Shown: positions 45,201 through 53,956, counted from the stretch's first letter. The stretch is 64,000 bases of DNA from Chloroflexota bacterium (GCA_016860845.1 BOKF01000009.1:62001-126000); one strand, 5' to 3'. Made by a program: numbers and translations. The notes: a model not told the origin generated them from the sequence alone.

Positions 45201-46561
45201 TCGAGAATATCTGGTTGCAGGCTCCGCCCGCCGACCTGGTTGGAGCCATTTATCGCCGTACTCAGGGCAATCCACTCTTTGTCGAAGAGACGGCTAAAAG
45301 CCTGGTAGACGAAGAGGTGATCACGTGGCGCGAGGGTGGCTGGCATTTTGCCCCGGTGGTGGAAGCGGGCCTACCTCAAAGCCTGCGGGAGGCCATCTTG
45401 CGCCGGGTAAATCGGCTGAACAAAGAGACTCAAACTTTATTGCACCAGGCGGCGGTATTGGGCTACACTTTTAGTTTTGACGACCTGCACCATATCAGCG
45501 ACCTGTCGGAAGGGAATATTTTAGAGAGTTTGGATATCGCCCTGGAACGCCAACTGATCCAAGATGTTCCGGCTGAAAATGTCCTCCGTTTTAACCACCC
45601 TCACACTCAGCAGGTGTTGTATGATAACCTTAGCCTCCTCAAGCAGCGCTTGATCCATCGTGAAGCGGGCGAAATCCTGGAGCAGAGCCATGCGCTGGAG
45701 GCGGAGCACCTGGCCGCCAATTTAGCTCACCATTTTTTTCAGGCAGGAGAACCTGAGAAAAGTTTGGCTTACAGTATTCAGGCCGCAGCCCAAGCCAGGG
45801 CATTTTATGCTAACCTCTGTGCTTTATACTGGTCTACTCAGGCTTTGAAGGCGCTAGACCAATTGGATCAAGATAACCTGGCCCAGAGCCAGCGCTTCGA
45901 ACTGCTCCTGGCCTGTGAAGAACTTTATGATACTTTGGGCGACCGCTCGGCCCAGGCGGCTGATTTGGCTGCCCTGCAATCCCTGGCCCAGACGCTGAAT
46001 GATCCGGGCAAGCAGGCGGTGGTTCATACGCGCCAGGCTCACTTTGAGCGGGTGATGAACCGATTAGCTCAGGCCAGCAGCGCCGCCCAAATTGCCCTGC
46101 TTGCAGCCCGCCAGGCCAACAATCCTTTGCTGGAAGGCGAAAGCCTGATTCAACTGGCCTACATTGTTGCCGGCCAGGGCCATGTCGAGCTAGCCCAGGC
46201 CCACATGCACGATGCCCAGGAATTTCTGGAACAGGCGGGTGTGCCCCAGGCCGAGGCTCGGAGTCTCAACGGGTTGGGCGACATTTATAAGCTGCTCAAG
46301 GATTATGCCCGGGCTGAAAAATATTATCGCCAGGCCCTGGATCTCAACCAGGCCAGCGGCGACCGCTATGGCGAAGCTGTGAGTCTGAATAACCTGGCTG
46401 ACTTGCTTTTGGAAATGGGTGACGCCACCAGTGCCGGTATATATTGCCGCCAGGCATTGGAAATTAACCGGCTGATTGACCATCGCCAGGGCGAAAAAGC
46501 ATGCCTGGAAAATTTGACAAAGATACAGGAACCTATCGCTGCCAATACCCGGCAGGAGTAA
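42281..46561 (+). CDS. Multidomain protein: metallo-beta-lactamase, STAS, Ser/Thr kinase, AAA, TPR
   Basis: The 1426-residue protein starts at ATG 42281, with GGGA upstream; the open frame back to 42116 crosses a terminator. Residues 1-330 are a metallo-beta-lactamase hydrolase domain with HPHWDH (H142-H147). Residues about 367-463 are a STAS domain whose usual phosphorylatable Ser (DSSG) is replaced by LQVAG. Residues about 477-740 are a Ser/Thr kinase with GDGPLG, K509, HGDLKPEN (H601 to N608; an HGD instead of HRD) and DFG (D619). Residues about 780-1110 are an AAA-type ATPase with Walker A GETGIGKT (G789 to T796). Residues about 1140-1414 are TPR repeats. The kinase-AAA-TPR part is a known layout; having an MBL and a STAS domain in front is unusual. 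Function unknown. Confidence 0.9.
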   Translation: MKVKIWGARGSIPSPIRPDEIREKIISAILNISQIQQGEFREELLAAILEEPQSLQDASSQPINLALAKTQVKRRQVIRAYLDSLSPLVAGTAGGNTPCIEIQSGDELFIIDAGSGIRGLGLELMKGKCGEGRGVIHLFFSHPHWDHIQGFPFFRPAFVPGNKIFIYSVHNMEAALRRQQDFINFPVPLDYMQAELNFIQLRPDDTREFGDLVVQTMRNHHPGDSYAFRFEKGGKVFVYASDASYPSGMDMRPTLNFFADADVLIYDSQFTQKESDEKEDWGHSSSLAGVEMAQEANVKNLVLFHFDPTYTDKDLEKILEDTLKFQQNQYPLVEPVNVMIAQEGQTFDLTPSKTTQLQQVPGGKAAILKPTGIFNERVAAELKKQLAELKENGWPPYLVIDMSGVEMLQVAGLRALVKLRREQLSTPMVLAGPSINVQQVIELAGYLDFFAIYASVHAALNALQARETLNLPGQTIKNRYYIEAKIGDGPLGTIFKATDTRLNRAVAVKVLSASFSEGAIERFLQQARDLVNLTHPNIVDIYDCDEDQGLSYMVEEFIEGQSLPHLFNIYSGQPLPFDLALTIAEKIARALEYAHARGVIHGDLKPENVLLAGDIKISDFGLGRLESGKALLNKVDEPLDLVTARYLAPEQVLGHPIDARTDLYALGIILYELFTGQPVFEGSDQEVLEQHRSSRPQPPRELNPRLSRSLEHLILKLLDKDPTRRYATARKVRRILTNMTLTVSHSPLSQAFGSQRWPALVSRQKPLQRLLELWAVTRQGQGQLVLIEGETGIGKTRLIQELADRVGEATLLFGRCRSPESSLAYRPFTEALKTYFATTPTPVAQKQVGQVLSVASHFIPEIQQVMPDFILQHPNPDSRPPAFSLAEAIAEVAAESPWLIILDDLQWADPSSLQLLDYLARHCYQLPLMIVAAYRSDGGNQAALTEILSRWSGYPAYSSMVLAHLVERETKQLLENIWLQAPPADLVGAIYRRTQGNPLFVEETAKSLVDEEVITWREGGWHFAPVVEAGLPQSLREAILRRVNRLNKETQTLLHQAAVLGYTFSFDDLHHISDLSEGNILESLDIALERQLIQDVPAENVLRFNHPHTQQVLYDNLSLLKQRLIHREAGEILEQSHALEAEHLAANLAHHFFQAGEPEKSLAYSIQAAAQARAFYANLCALYWSTQALKALDQLDQDNLAQSQRFELLLACEELYDTLGDRSAQAADLAALQSLAQTLNDPGKQAVVHTRQAHFERVMNRLAQASSAAQIALLAARQANNPLLEGESLIQLAYIVAGQGHVELAQAHMHDAQEFLEQAGVPQAEARSLNGLGDIYKLLKDYARAEKYYRQALDLNQASGDRYGEAVSLNNLADLLLEMGDATSAGIYCRQALEINRLIDHRQGEKACLENLTKIQEPIAANTRQE

Positions 46562-46765
46562 AAGTAACCAGGATTCCAAAACCCCGGTGCTTCTTCAAAG
46601 GTCTTTGCCTTGCGACAAGAACAAATTCCTCAGAAATCGTTTGCTTGATACTCAGAAACCCTCACGCTTTTCTTAACGCAAAATAAACAGAATGATAACA
46701 CAATTCAGATAATCGAAGCCCCCTTTTACGCTATACTGGTATCATCGAGGTTTATCCTACCTGAG

Positions 46766-48955
46766 ATGCACTGGCAGCTTACCCCCTATCTCATCCCGTT
46801 ACTTGTAGCGGCTGTTACCTCAATAACACTGACCCTTTATGGTTGGCGGCGTCGAGGGACCACCCCGGCAGCTATCCCTTTCGCTCTATTGATGCTGGCC
46901 GTGGCGGAATGGTCTCTGGGCTATGTTCTGGAATTGAGCAGCACCAGCTTGGCAGGTGTCACCTTCTGGGCCAAGGTTGAATACCTGGGTATTGTCACCG
47001 TAGCTCCGGCCTGGTTAGTCTTTGCTCTCCAATTCGCCAACCGGGACAAGTGGTTAACGCGGCGCAACCTGGTTTTGCTGGCCCTTGTGCCCTCAATCAC
47101 ATTACTGCTCGTTTGGACGAATGAGATGCACGGCCTGGTATGGTCTCAGGTAAACCTGGACAGCAGCGGCCCGTTTCCAGCTATGGACACCCGTCACGGC
47201 CCCTGGTTTTGGGTTCACTCTGCCTATTCCTATACCTGCTTGCTGCTGGGCACGATTTTACTCATCAGAATAGTGATTAATTTTCCTGACCTGTACCGCT
47301 GGCAGGCCGGCTTACTGCTGTTGGCGGTCCTGGCGCCCTGGCTCAGCAATGGTCTCTATCTCTCTCGCCTGGGGCCGGCGCCCTACCTTGATTTGACCCC
47401 CTTTGCATTTACCTTAACCGGCCTGGCGGCCGGGTGGAATCTCTTTCGTTTTCGCTTCTTAGATATTGTGCCGGTAGCCCGCCGGGCCATTGTCGAAGGG
47501 ATGCCGGATGGGGTGATTGTCTTGGATGTGCATAATCGGGTTGTAGATCTAAATCCGGCAGCGCAACGGATTATCGGCCGGCCGGCCAGTGCTGTTTTGG
47601 GCCAGTTGGCCGGCCAGGTCTTCGCCGGCCGGGCCGATTTAGTTGAGCGCTATCGAAACGTTCTCGAAGCAAGTACGGAAATTGTCTTGGGAGCAGGGGA
47701 AGCCCGGCGTTATTTTGACTTGCGCATTTCACCCCTGTACGAGCGGCATGGCCGCCTGAGTGGCCGTTTGATTGTGCTGCGGGATGTCACCGAGCGCAGG
47801 CAGGCTGAAGAGGCATTACGCCAAAGCGAACAACGGTTTCGCCAGGTGGTCGCCTCCATCAGCGACCATATTTATGTCACCGAAGTAACGCCGGAGGGAC
47901 AGCACCTTAATCTCTATCTTTCGCAGCATGTGGAAAGCTTAACCGGCTACCCTCTGGAAAAATTCACGGCTGATTGGAGCTTTTGGCCGATGAGGGTCAT
48001 CCACCCTGATGATCGAGGGGTGGCGGCAGAGCAGGCGGCCCGGCTGGCCAGGGGTCAAGATAGCCAGCTTGAATACCGCCTGATTCGGGCTGATGGTCAG
48101 GTTATTTGGGTGCGCGACAGCGGTCGGGCCGAAAAAGATAGCACCGGACAGAGTCTCATCATTTATGGCGTGGTCAGCGATATTACCGAGCGCAAACAGG
48201 CCGAGCGGGAACTGGCCCAGGCCCGTGACCGGGCCCTCGAACTGAGCAGTTTGAAAACCGAGCTACTGGCCAAGGTCAGCCATGAGCTGCGCACGCCCCT
48301 GGGCGCCATTCTAGGTTTTTCTGAGATGCTGGAACTTGGTTATTATGGTGATCTTTCCCCAAAGCAAAAGCCGCCTGTGGCCGAAATTGTTGACAGCACC
48401 CATTACCTGACCCGCCTGGTCAATGAACTGCTCGACCAGGCCCAACTCCATGCCGGCAAGTTGAAGTTGAATATCACTTCCTTCACTCCTGCTGGTATCC
48501 TCAATGACACCCTCTCTAAAATGGCAGTGCTGGCAAGCAACAAGGGTTTGAACCTGACCGCGGAGATTGCCCCAGATCTGCCTCCGGTCTTAACCGGCGA
48601 CCCGGCCCGTTTACAGCAGATTTTGGTCAATTTAACCAGTAATGCCATCAAGTTTACCCGGGCGGGCAGCATCCATGTACGTTTGTACCGGCTCGATTTC
48701 GCTCATTGGGCCATGCAAGTGACCGACACCGGCATCGGTATTCCCGGCGAAGCTCAAGTTCACCTTTTTGAGCCATTTATGCAGGTAGACGGCTCGATAA
48801 CCAGGGAGCAGGCCGGCACCGGGCTGGGGCTATCTATTGTTAAACAACTGACCCAGCTTATGGAAGGCGAGATTACTTTAGAAAGCGAGGTTGGACGAGG
48901 CAGCACCTTTACCGTTTTGCTGCCTCTCCGCCCCATTCAGGAGAAAATCGTATGA
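46766..48955 (+). CDS. 7TM-PAS-PAS histidine kinase
   Basis: The 729-residue protein has seven or eight membrane helices (about 8-230) in the N-terminal 7TM style. Two PAS domains (about 243-340 and 355-478) follow, the second ending in GVVSDITERKQ. The HisKA box has [11 protein letters not shown] (His near residue 505) and the ATPase has DTGIGI and GTGLGLSI. There is no receiver, and its stop overlaps the next gene (receiver, 48952) by 4 bases. It probably phosphorylates that receiver and perhaps the one at 49376. Its second PAS is close to that of the hybrid kinase at 12442. Confidence 0.94.
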   Translation: MHWQLTPYLIPLLVAAVTSITLTLYGWRRRGTTPAAIPFALLMLAVAEWSLGYVLELSSTSLAGVTFWAKVEYLGIVTVAPAWLVFALQFANRDKWLTRRNLVLLALVPSITLLLVWTNEMHGLVWSQVNLDSSGPFPAMDTRHGPWFWVHSAYSYTCLLLGTILLIRIVINFPDLYRWQAGLLLLAVLAPWLSNGLYLSRLGPAPYLDLTPFAFTLTGLAAGWNLFRFRFLDIVPVARRAIVEGMPDGVIVLDVHNRVVDLNPAAQRIIGRPASAVLGQLAGQVFAGRADLVERYRNVLEASTEIVLGAGEARRYFDLRISPLYERHGRLSGRLIVLRDVTERRQAEEALRQSEQRFRQVVASISDHIYVTEVTPEGQHLNLYLSQHVESLTGYPLEKFTADWSFWPMRVIHPDDRGVAAEQAARLARGQDSQLEYRLIRADGQVIWVRDSGRAEKDSTGQSLIIYGVVSDITERKQAERELAQARDRALELSSLKTELLAKVSHELRTPLGAILGFSEMLELGYYGDLSPKQKPPVAEIVDSTHYLTRLVNELLDQAQLHAGKLKLNITSFTPAGILNDTLSKMAVLASNKGLNLTAEIAPDLPPVLTGDPARLQQILVNLTSNAIKFTRAGSIHVRLYRLDFAHWAMQVTDTGIGIPGEAQVHLFEPFMQVDGSITREQAGTGLGLSIVKQLTQLMEGEITLESEVGRGSTFTVLLPLRPIQEKIV

Positions 48956-49344
48956 CTGTATCGCTTGCAGAGAAAAACCCGGTGGCTCTCATTATCGAAG
49001 ACAACGAAGATGTGGCCCATATCTGCCGGATCGCCTTAGAGCAGGCGGGATTTGAAGTTGAAGTTGCTCAAGACGGGCGGACAGCGCTGGAACGCCTGGC
49101 GACTATCGCTCCTGCGCTCATCCTCTTAGATTTACACCTACCTTACGTTTCAGGCCACCAGATTTTGCACCATATTCAGACCCAGGAGTACGCGCTCAAG
49201 CCTCAGGTAGTCCTGGCGACTGCTGACCTGCTCCGGGCGGAAAAAATGCAAAACGAAGTAGATTTTGTCTTGCTGAAGCCGTTTGGCTTTATTAAATTGT
49301 ACGAGTTGGCCAAGAAACTGCGCTTTTCTAACCCCAGTCTATAA
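48952..49344 (+). CDS. Single-domain response regulator A
   Basis: The 130-residue protein is one receiver: E16/D17, phospho-Asp D60 (LILLDLHLPYVSG), T90 and K109 (LLKPFG). Its ATG overlaps the kinase stop (ATGA), which fits translational coupling. It lacks an output domain, so it must act on another protein. It is a clear relative of the receiver at 49376. Confidence 0.93.
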   Translation: MTVSLAEKNPVALIIEDNEDVAHICRIALEQAGFEVEVAQDGRTALERLATIAPALILLDLHLPYVSGHQILHHIQTQEYALKPQVVLATADLLRAEKMQNEVDFVLLKPFGFIKLYELAKKLRFSNPSL

Positions 49345-49375
49345 GCTAAAATGACAACGATCAGGAGAAAACACC

Positions 49376-49753
49376 ATGACCCAGCCGATGGCCTTGGTTA
49401 TTGAAGATGATCCGAAACTGGCCTTTATCTTTGCTGAAGCCCTACGCTCAGCCGAATTTGAAACCGAGATCCTCCCCGATGGCCGGGCAGGCCGGGATCG
49501 GCTGGTTGACATCACCCCGGCTGTGGTCGTATTGGACCTGCATTTACCCTACCTTTCGGGTAGAGAGCTGCTGTACCATATTCGCGCCGATCAGCGGTTT
49601 GTCGAGACGCGGGTGATACTGGCTACCGCCGACTCGGTGCTGGCCGAGAGTCTCCAGGAAGAAGCTGACCTGGTTCTGTTGAAGCCCATCAGCCCGATTC
49701 AACTGCGCGATTTGGCTAAAAGGCTGCGGCCCCTCGATTTGGTGGAGGCTTAA
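49376..49753 (+). CDS. Single-domain response regulator B
   Basis: The 125-residue receiver has D11/D12, phospho-Asp D54 (VVLDLHLPYLSG), T84 and K103. It shares HLPYxSG and LLKP with the receiver at 48952, so the two are probable duplicates. AGGAG lies just before the start. A terminator follows, closing the three-gene operon. Confidence 0.92.
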   Translation: MTQPMALVIEDDPKLAFIFAEALRSAEFETEILPDGRAGRDRLVDITPAVVVLDLHLPYLSGRELLYHIRADQRFVETRVILATADSVLAESLQEEADLVLLKPISPIQLRDLAKRLRPLDLVEA

Positions 49754-49759
49754 ACAGCA

Positions 49760-49791
49760 GGGCTGGCCTAACAGGCCAGCCCTTTTTGTTT
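49760..49791 (+). terminator. Rho-independent terminator
   Basis: GGGCTGGCCT (49760-49769) pairs with AGGCCAGCCC (49773-49782), then TTTTTGTTT. It terminates the kinase-receiver-receiver operon. Confidence 0.95.
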
Positions 49792-49846
49792 GTGATTACC
49801 GGTCACGCCAGATTTGTGTTACAATTTCTAAAATAGGGAGGTGCCC

Positions 49847-50272
49847 ATGCAAAAAATGACTCCCGCCGAATATCGCAGCTTTTTGCTCGACCGCGCTCGT
49901 ACCGCCAAACTAGCCACGGTGCGGGCCGATGGCCGGCCGCACGTCGCCCCCATCTGGTTTGACCTGGATGGTGACACGCTGGTCTTCACCACCTGGCATA
50001 AGTCGGTCAAAGCGGCCAATCTCCGCCATGACCCGCGCGTGTGCCTCTGCGTAGATGACGAAATGCCGCCTTTCAGTTTTGTCCAAATTGAGGGTACGGC
50101 GACCATCTCTGAGGATCCCGACGACCTGCGCACCTGGGCCACCCGGATTGCCGGCCGTTACATGGGCCTCGACCAGGCCGACGCCTTTGGCCGGCGCAAT
50201 GCCGTTCCCGGCGAACTCCTGGTGCGCGTCACCCCAACCAAGATTGTAGCCCAGAAGAATATCTCGGATTGA
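49847..50272 (+). CDS. PPOX-class F420-dependent or FMN oxidoreductase
   Basis: The 141-residue protein has the split-barrel pyridoxamine 5'-phosphate oxidase-like fold: KLATVRADGRPHVAPIWF near the start, WHKSVKAANL and FVQIEGTATI. The family uses FMN or F420 to reduce or oxidise small substrates. The ATG at 49847 has AGGGAGG upstream (a GTG at 49841 lies inside that site). It follows a terminator, so it has its own transcript. Cofactor choice cannot be told from the sequence alone. Confidence 0.88.
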   Translation: MQKMTPAEYRSFLLDRARTAKLATVRADGRPHVAPIWFDLDGDTLVFTTWHKSVKAANLRHDPRVCLCVDDEMPPFSFVQIEGTATISEDPDDLRTWATRIAGRYMGLDQADAFGRRNAVPGELLVRVTPTKIVAQKNISD

Positions 50273-50285
50273 TAGTTATTCAGTT

Positions 50286-51482
50286 TTACAGCGGTTGCAG
50301 GGGGTTGGGCATAAACAGGATGATGAAGATAAAAATCATCAGGTAAGCCAGCAGCGTCCGCGGCAGCCCCAACGGGGGCAAATCGTTGAGGGGCGGGGGA
50401 TGGCCGGGGCCGATGACGAAGAAGACCAGCAGCGCCCACAGCAGCCAGCCCGACCACCAAAAAATCCCCAGAATAAACATCAGACCCACCAGGGCCAGAC
50501 CCAGCCAGCGCGCTTTTTCTCCCAACAGGCAGTAAATGATATGGCCGCCGTCCAATTGACCCACCGGCAGTAAATTCATGGCCGTCACAAACAGGCCAAA
50601 CCAGGCGGCAAAAGCCAGCGAATTGATAAAAATATCGGTGCCGCTGCCCGGAGGCAGAACCCCGGCCAGGAGACGCAAATACTCCTGCCAGAAGGGTAAA
50701 TCGCCGTATTGGTCAAAGCTCGGTAGCAGTTGACCATGCAGCAGGTATTTAACGGCCAGGTAGAAAATCGAGTTGCCCTCCAAAACCGAGTTTTCACCTC
50801 GATTAATTTCCTGGAGAGTGGAATTGGCCACTCCCCAAAAAATCAGCGGGAAAGCAAAGATGAGGCCGCCCAAAGGGCCGGCCACGCCAATATCAAAGAG
50901 CTGCTTTTTGGTTTTGAAGGGTTGTCGTAATTGAATAAAAGCCCCCATGGTGCCTACCGGCGAGATGACGGGCAGAGGAATAAAATAAGGAAGGGTTACT
51001 GCGACCCGGTGGTGCTTGGCGGCAAAGTAGTGGCCAAACTCGTGAGCTAGAAGGATCGCCATCATGGCCAGCATCATGGGGATGCCGCTTAACCACTGGG
51101 CCAGAGTAGCGGGAATGCATTGGCATTCGTAAGTTGCGCCGGTGAACAGCACGGAGATAATCGTCACTATGGCCAGCCCCAAATTGATCCAGGGATTGCT
51201 TGGCTGGGGGGTGATAATGCCCGGCTGGGCAATCAGGGCGATTTGACCGTTGCGGCGGCGCAGGAGGGGGGTGTATTGGTGGGCGAGCCAACGCTCGGCG
51301 ATCCGCTCATAGGCGGCTTCGCTGTCGCGCATGAGCAGGTCACCCAAAAAGACGATGGTGCCTTGAGGAGCCTGGCGCGGCGTTTCGACGCTGTTGACCT
51401 GGAAAACCCCTTCAACATCAGCCCGGAGCTTGCCGAGGAGGGTCCCGTCGAGAATAACGTTTTCTTGCGGGCCTAAGGTCAT
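50286..51482 (-). CDS. Site-2 protease-like membrane metalloprotease (M50, EGY-like)
   Basis: The 398-residue protein has HEFGH (near residue 145) and QLDGGH (near residue 308) as zinc ligands of an S2P-type intramembrane protease, with about eight membrane helices. The motif RQPFKTKKQLFDIGVAGPL (after PVGTMGAFIQL) is typical of EGY-like proteases of cyanobacteria and plants. Its N-terminal 100 residues are soluble. Such proteases cut membrane-bound transcription factors or anti-sigma factors. A link to the anti-sigma proteins of the window is a guess. It heads a minus-strand group away from the PPOX gene, which ends 13 bases away. Confidence 0.9.
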   Translation of the reverse strand: MTLGPQENVILDGTLLGKLRADVEGVFQVNSVETPRQAPQGTIVFLGDLLMRDSEAAYERIAERWLAHQYTPLLRRRNGQIALIAQPGIITPQPSNPWINLGLAIVTIISVLFTGATYECQCIPATLAQWLSGIPMMLAMMAILLAHEFGHYFAAKHHRVAVTLPYFIPLPVISPVGTMGAFIQLRQPFKTKKQLFDIGVAGPLGGLIFAFPLIFWGVANSTLQEINRGENSVLEGNSIFYLAVKYLLHGQLLPSFDQYGDLPFWQEYLRLLAGVLPPGSGTDIFINSLAFAAWFGLFVTAMNLLPVGQLDGGHIIYCLLGEKARWLGLALVGLMFILGIFWWSGWLLWALLVFFVIGPGHPPPLNDLPPLGLPRTLLAYLMIFIFIILFMPNPLQPL

Positions 51483-51490
51483 GGCGTCGC

Positions 51491-51727
51491 CTATAGATTC
51501 TCGGCCCGATTTTTGCGCACTACAGCAATGGCGCGAGCAATGGCGGTCAGGCGGTCGGCCGTAGCCTGGTCATTTTCGGCGGCATAGCGTTCAGTTTCGC
51601 GGTTAATAGTTTCGAAAAACTCCCCGTCAAAATCATCGGAACTTTCTCTGATAATGGCCATCATTTCATGGTCATCCAGAGAATCCAGAATTAAATCTAT
51701 CCAGGCTAAAGTTTCGGCTCGATTCAT
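51491..51727 (-). CDS. Small helical hypothetical protein
   Basis: The 78-residue protein is acidic, with two or three helices and no signal or membrane segment. It has WIDLILDSLDDHEMM near the start. It ends 8 bases before the protease start on the same strand, so the two are probably co-transcribed. Function unknown. Confidence 0.7.
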   Translation of the reverse strand: MNRAETLAWIDLILDSLDDHEMMAIIRESSDDFDGEFFETINRETERYAAENDQATADRLTAIARAIAVVRKNRAENL

Positions 51728-51751
51728 TGATCCTTTTCCATTTACAATTTT

Positions 51752-52108
51752 TTACTCGGCCAGTTCCGGGTTGCTTTTTAGCAGTTCCATCCGGCGGATC
51801 TGATTCAGCGCCCGGCGTTGTTCCGCGCCGTGGGCCGCGCCCACGGCGATGAGTTGGGCAATAGATCGGGGCAAAAAGTCAATCAGGAGGGGTACTTCCT
51901 TAAGGTAGATGTTGACAGCTTGCTGTTCGTTGCCGGATTGGCGGCACAGTTTCAAGAAAGGTCGTTTATCCGGCTCGGCGGCAGGATGCAACTCAATGGC
52001 CAACTCGTCGTTAAGTTGTATTTTGGCGATCTTTTCTTTGTTCTCATGCAGCCCGGCCACCACCAGCCGGGCGCGCCAAAACCAGAATTTTAAGATATTG
52101 GGTTTCAT
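51752..52108 (-). CDS. Hypothetical protein, helical C-terminus
   Basis: The 118-residue protein from the ATG at 52108 (AAAGGGA upstream) starts MKPNILKFWFWRARLVVAGL, has two strands with IAKIQLNDELAIEL, and a helical C-terminus. The frame extends to 52162 without a clear binding site. It is not recognised. It precedes the small helical gene on the same strand by 24 bases. Confidence 0.65.
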   Translation of the reverse strand: MKPNILKFWFWRARLVVAGLHENKEKIAKIQLNDELAIELHPAAEPDKRPFLKLCRQSGNEQQAVNIYLKEVPLLIDFLPRSIAQLIAVGAAHGAEQRRALNQIRRMELLKSNPELAE

Positions 52109-52252
52109 GCAAAAATTCCCTTTGTCGGTTTGATTGATAGAAGTGTAGTTTAATCCTCCCAACCGTTACCCTAATATCCAAGCGCGGCTACGGGCCATGA
52201 GGAAAATGAGGTACAACCCAGAGGTGTTGAGGAGAATGTTAAAAAAGGGGCC

Positions 52253-52288
52253 AAAAAACGAAGACCGCCGATTTTTGCTGGCGGTCTT
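52253..52288 (-). terminator. Terminator of the tRNA gene
   Basis: On the minus strand AAGACCGCC pairs with GGCGGTCTT (52261-52269 and 52280-52288), and the T tract corresponds to AAAAAA at 52253-52258. It directly follows the tRNA. Confidence 0.85.
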
Positions 52289-52306
52289 CCCTCCCTGGCA
52301 GATAGG

Positions 52307-52379
52307 CTCCTCGGGGAAGACTCGAACTTCCAACCAACCGGTTAACAGCCGGCCGCTCTGCCGATTGAGCTACCGAGGA
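52307..52379 (-). tRNA. tRNA-Asn (anticodon GTT)
   Basis: On the minus strand the acceptor stem TCCTCGG pairs with CCGAGGA, the D arm has AGCTCAATCGG, the anticodon arm reads CGGCTGTTAACCG with anticodon GTT, and the T arm has GGTTCGA-type GTTCGAGTC. The 3' CCA is not encoded. Anticodon GTT reads Asn codons AAC and AAT. Confidence 0.95.
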
Positions 52380-52453
52380 TTATCACTGCGGCGTGCAAAA
52401 TTAATCACAGCCTACGGTTTTTGAATTATAGTCAACACGTCATCTTCGTCAAA

Positions 52454-53833
52454 TCAGCCCAGATAATCTCGTAACTTACGGCTGCGGATGGGATGGCGCA
52501 GTTTACGCAGAGCTTTGGCCTCAATCTGGCGAATCCGCTCGCGGGTAACGCCGAACTCGCTCCCGACCTCTTCCAGGGTTCGCCCCTGCCCGTCGGCCAG
52601 GCCAAAACGCATCTCTAAGACTTTGCGCTCCCGTTCGCTCAACGAGTCGAGAATTTCATGCAACTGCTCCTTGAGCAGTTGTTTGGAGGCAGCATCCACC
52701 GGCCCCAACACGCTTTCATCTTCGATGAAATCGCCCAGGTAACTGTTTTCCTCCGAACCGATGGGAGTTTCCAGTGACATCGGCTCCTGGGCGATGCGGA
52801 TAATCCGGCGCACTTTGCTGGCCGCTCGCCGCCAGCGCCGCTCCAGAGCCGGGTCTATCGGCTGATTCTTTTCCAGCGCCTCTCTGACTGCCTGAGCATC
52901 TTCGGGCGAAAGCTGATCCATTTCCAGAGCGATTTCTTTAGAGGTCGGTTCCCGGCCATTCTCCTGGAGCAGGCGGCGCTGAATGCGGACCAGGCGGTTG
53001 ATTGTTTCGACCATATGCACCGGGATGCGAATGGTGCGGGCCTGGTCGGCAATGGCCCGGCTGATGGCCTGGCGAATCCACCAGGTGGCGTAAGTTGAGA
53101 ACTTATAGCCCCGGCGGTGGTCGAACTTTTCGACGGCCCGCAGCAGCCCGATGTTACCCTCCTGGATCAAATCCAGGAAGTTCATGCCGCGCCCGATATA
53201 ACGCTTGGCGACACTGACGACCAGGCGCAGGTTGGCTTCGGCCAGACAGCGCTTGGCCAGCTTGCCGTCCAATTCCGCCTTTAAAATCGAAGTTTCGTCA
53301 GTCTGGCCGTTCTGCCCATTCTTCTCCAGGGATTTACGGGCATTCATCCCTTTTTGAATGCGTTTGGCCAGGGCTATTTCGTCGGCGGCGGTCAGCAAAT
53401 TCACCTGGCCAATCTCCCGCAGGTACATGCGCACGGGGTCGTTGGTCAGTTCGCTGGAAGCCAACTCCATAATCTGGTTGTTCAGAAAGTCGTCGTCACC
53501 TAATTCTTCTTCAACCTCTTGCAGGGCGGCATCGTCAGGTTCTTCAACATCGGCCAGCGACTCGGTATCGGCGTCGTCTTCGTCCTCGTCCAATACCTCG
53601 ATTCCGTTTTCCACCAATTGCGCAATTAAGGCATCGGCAGCTTCGGTGTCCAGCCCACCATCGGGCAACACCTCCAGAATGTCGTTCTGGGTGATGACTT
53701 TCTGTTTTTTCCCTTTTTGCAGCAAAATCTCCAGCGGCGAAGCTTCCTCATCGTAAACGTCCTCAGCTTCAGACGCTTTCGATCTAACTGCTTTAGTTTG
53801 AGTTCGCCGAGTGGCAACTTGCTTTTTTGCCAT
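52454..53833 (-). CDS. rpoD: Primary sigma factor RpoD (sigma-70/SigA)
   Basis: The 459-residue protein has sigma region 1.2 ([13 protein letters not shown], near 134), region 2 with [19 protein letters not shown] and [17 protein letters not shown] (about 215-285), region 3, and region 4 with [20 protein letters not shown] (about 416-435) contacting the -35 element. It confers promoter recognition for housekeeping genes. The N-terminal third (about 60-130) has a highly acidic stretch, common in such factors. dnaG follows upstream on the same strand (53943-55922), forming the frequent dnaG-rpoD pair, here with a palindrome in the gap. Confidence 0.97.
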   Translation of the reverse strand: MAKKQVATRRTQTKAVRSKASEAEDVYDEEASPLEILLQKGKKQKVITQNDILEVLPDGGLDTEAADALIAQLVENGIEVLDEDEDDADTESLADVEEPDDAALQEVEEELGDDDFLNNQIMELASSELTNDPVRMYLREIGQVNLLTAADEIALAKRIQKGMNARKSLEKNGQNGQTDETSILKAELDGKLAKRCLAEANLRLVVSVAKRYIGRGMNFLDLIQEGNIGLLRAVEKFDHRRGYKFSTYATWWIRQAISRAIADQARTIRIPVHMVETINRLVRIQRRLLQENGREPTSKEIALEMDQLSPEDAQAVREALEKNQPIDPALERRWRRAASKVRRIIRIAQEPMSLETPIGSEENSYLGDFIEDESVLGPVDAASKQLLKEQLHEILDSLSERERKVLEMRFGLADGQGRTLEEVGSEFGVTRERIRQIEAKALRKLRHPIRSRKLRDYLG

Positions 53834-53929
53834 GCTGTAATCTCCACCTCATCCGCCTGACGGCTTCCGTAACATTTTACACAGCAAATGCTGTGAATGG
53901 AAATTTGTCTCTTCAGTTGGGTGCGTTCC

Positions 53930-53956
53930 GTAGGACAAGTTGTCAACTTGTCCTAC
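53930..53956. repeat. 27-bp palindrome at the dnaG end
   Basis: GTAGGACAAGTTG, a central T, and CAACTTGTCCTAC. The dnaG stop codon lies inside it. It has no T run, so a terminator role is weak. It may be an inserted element that altered the DnaG C-terminus. Confidence 0.85.
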
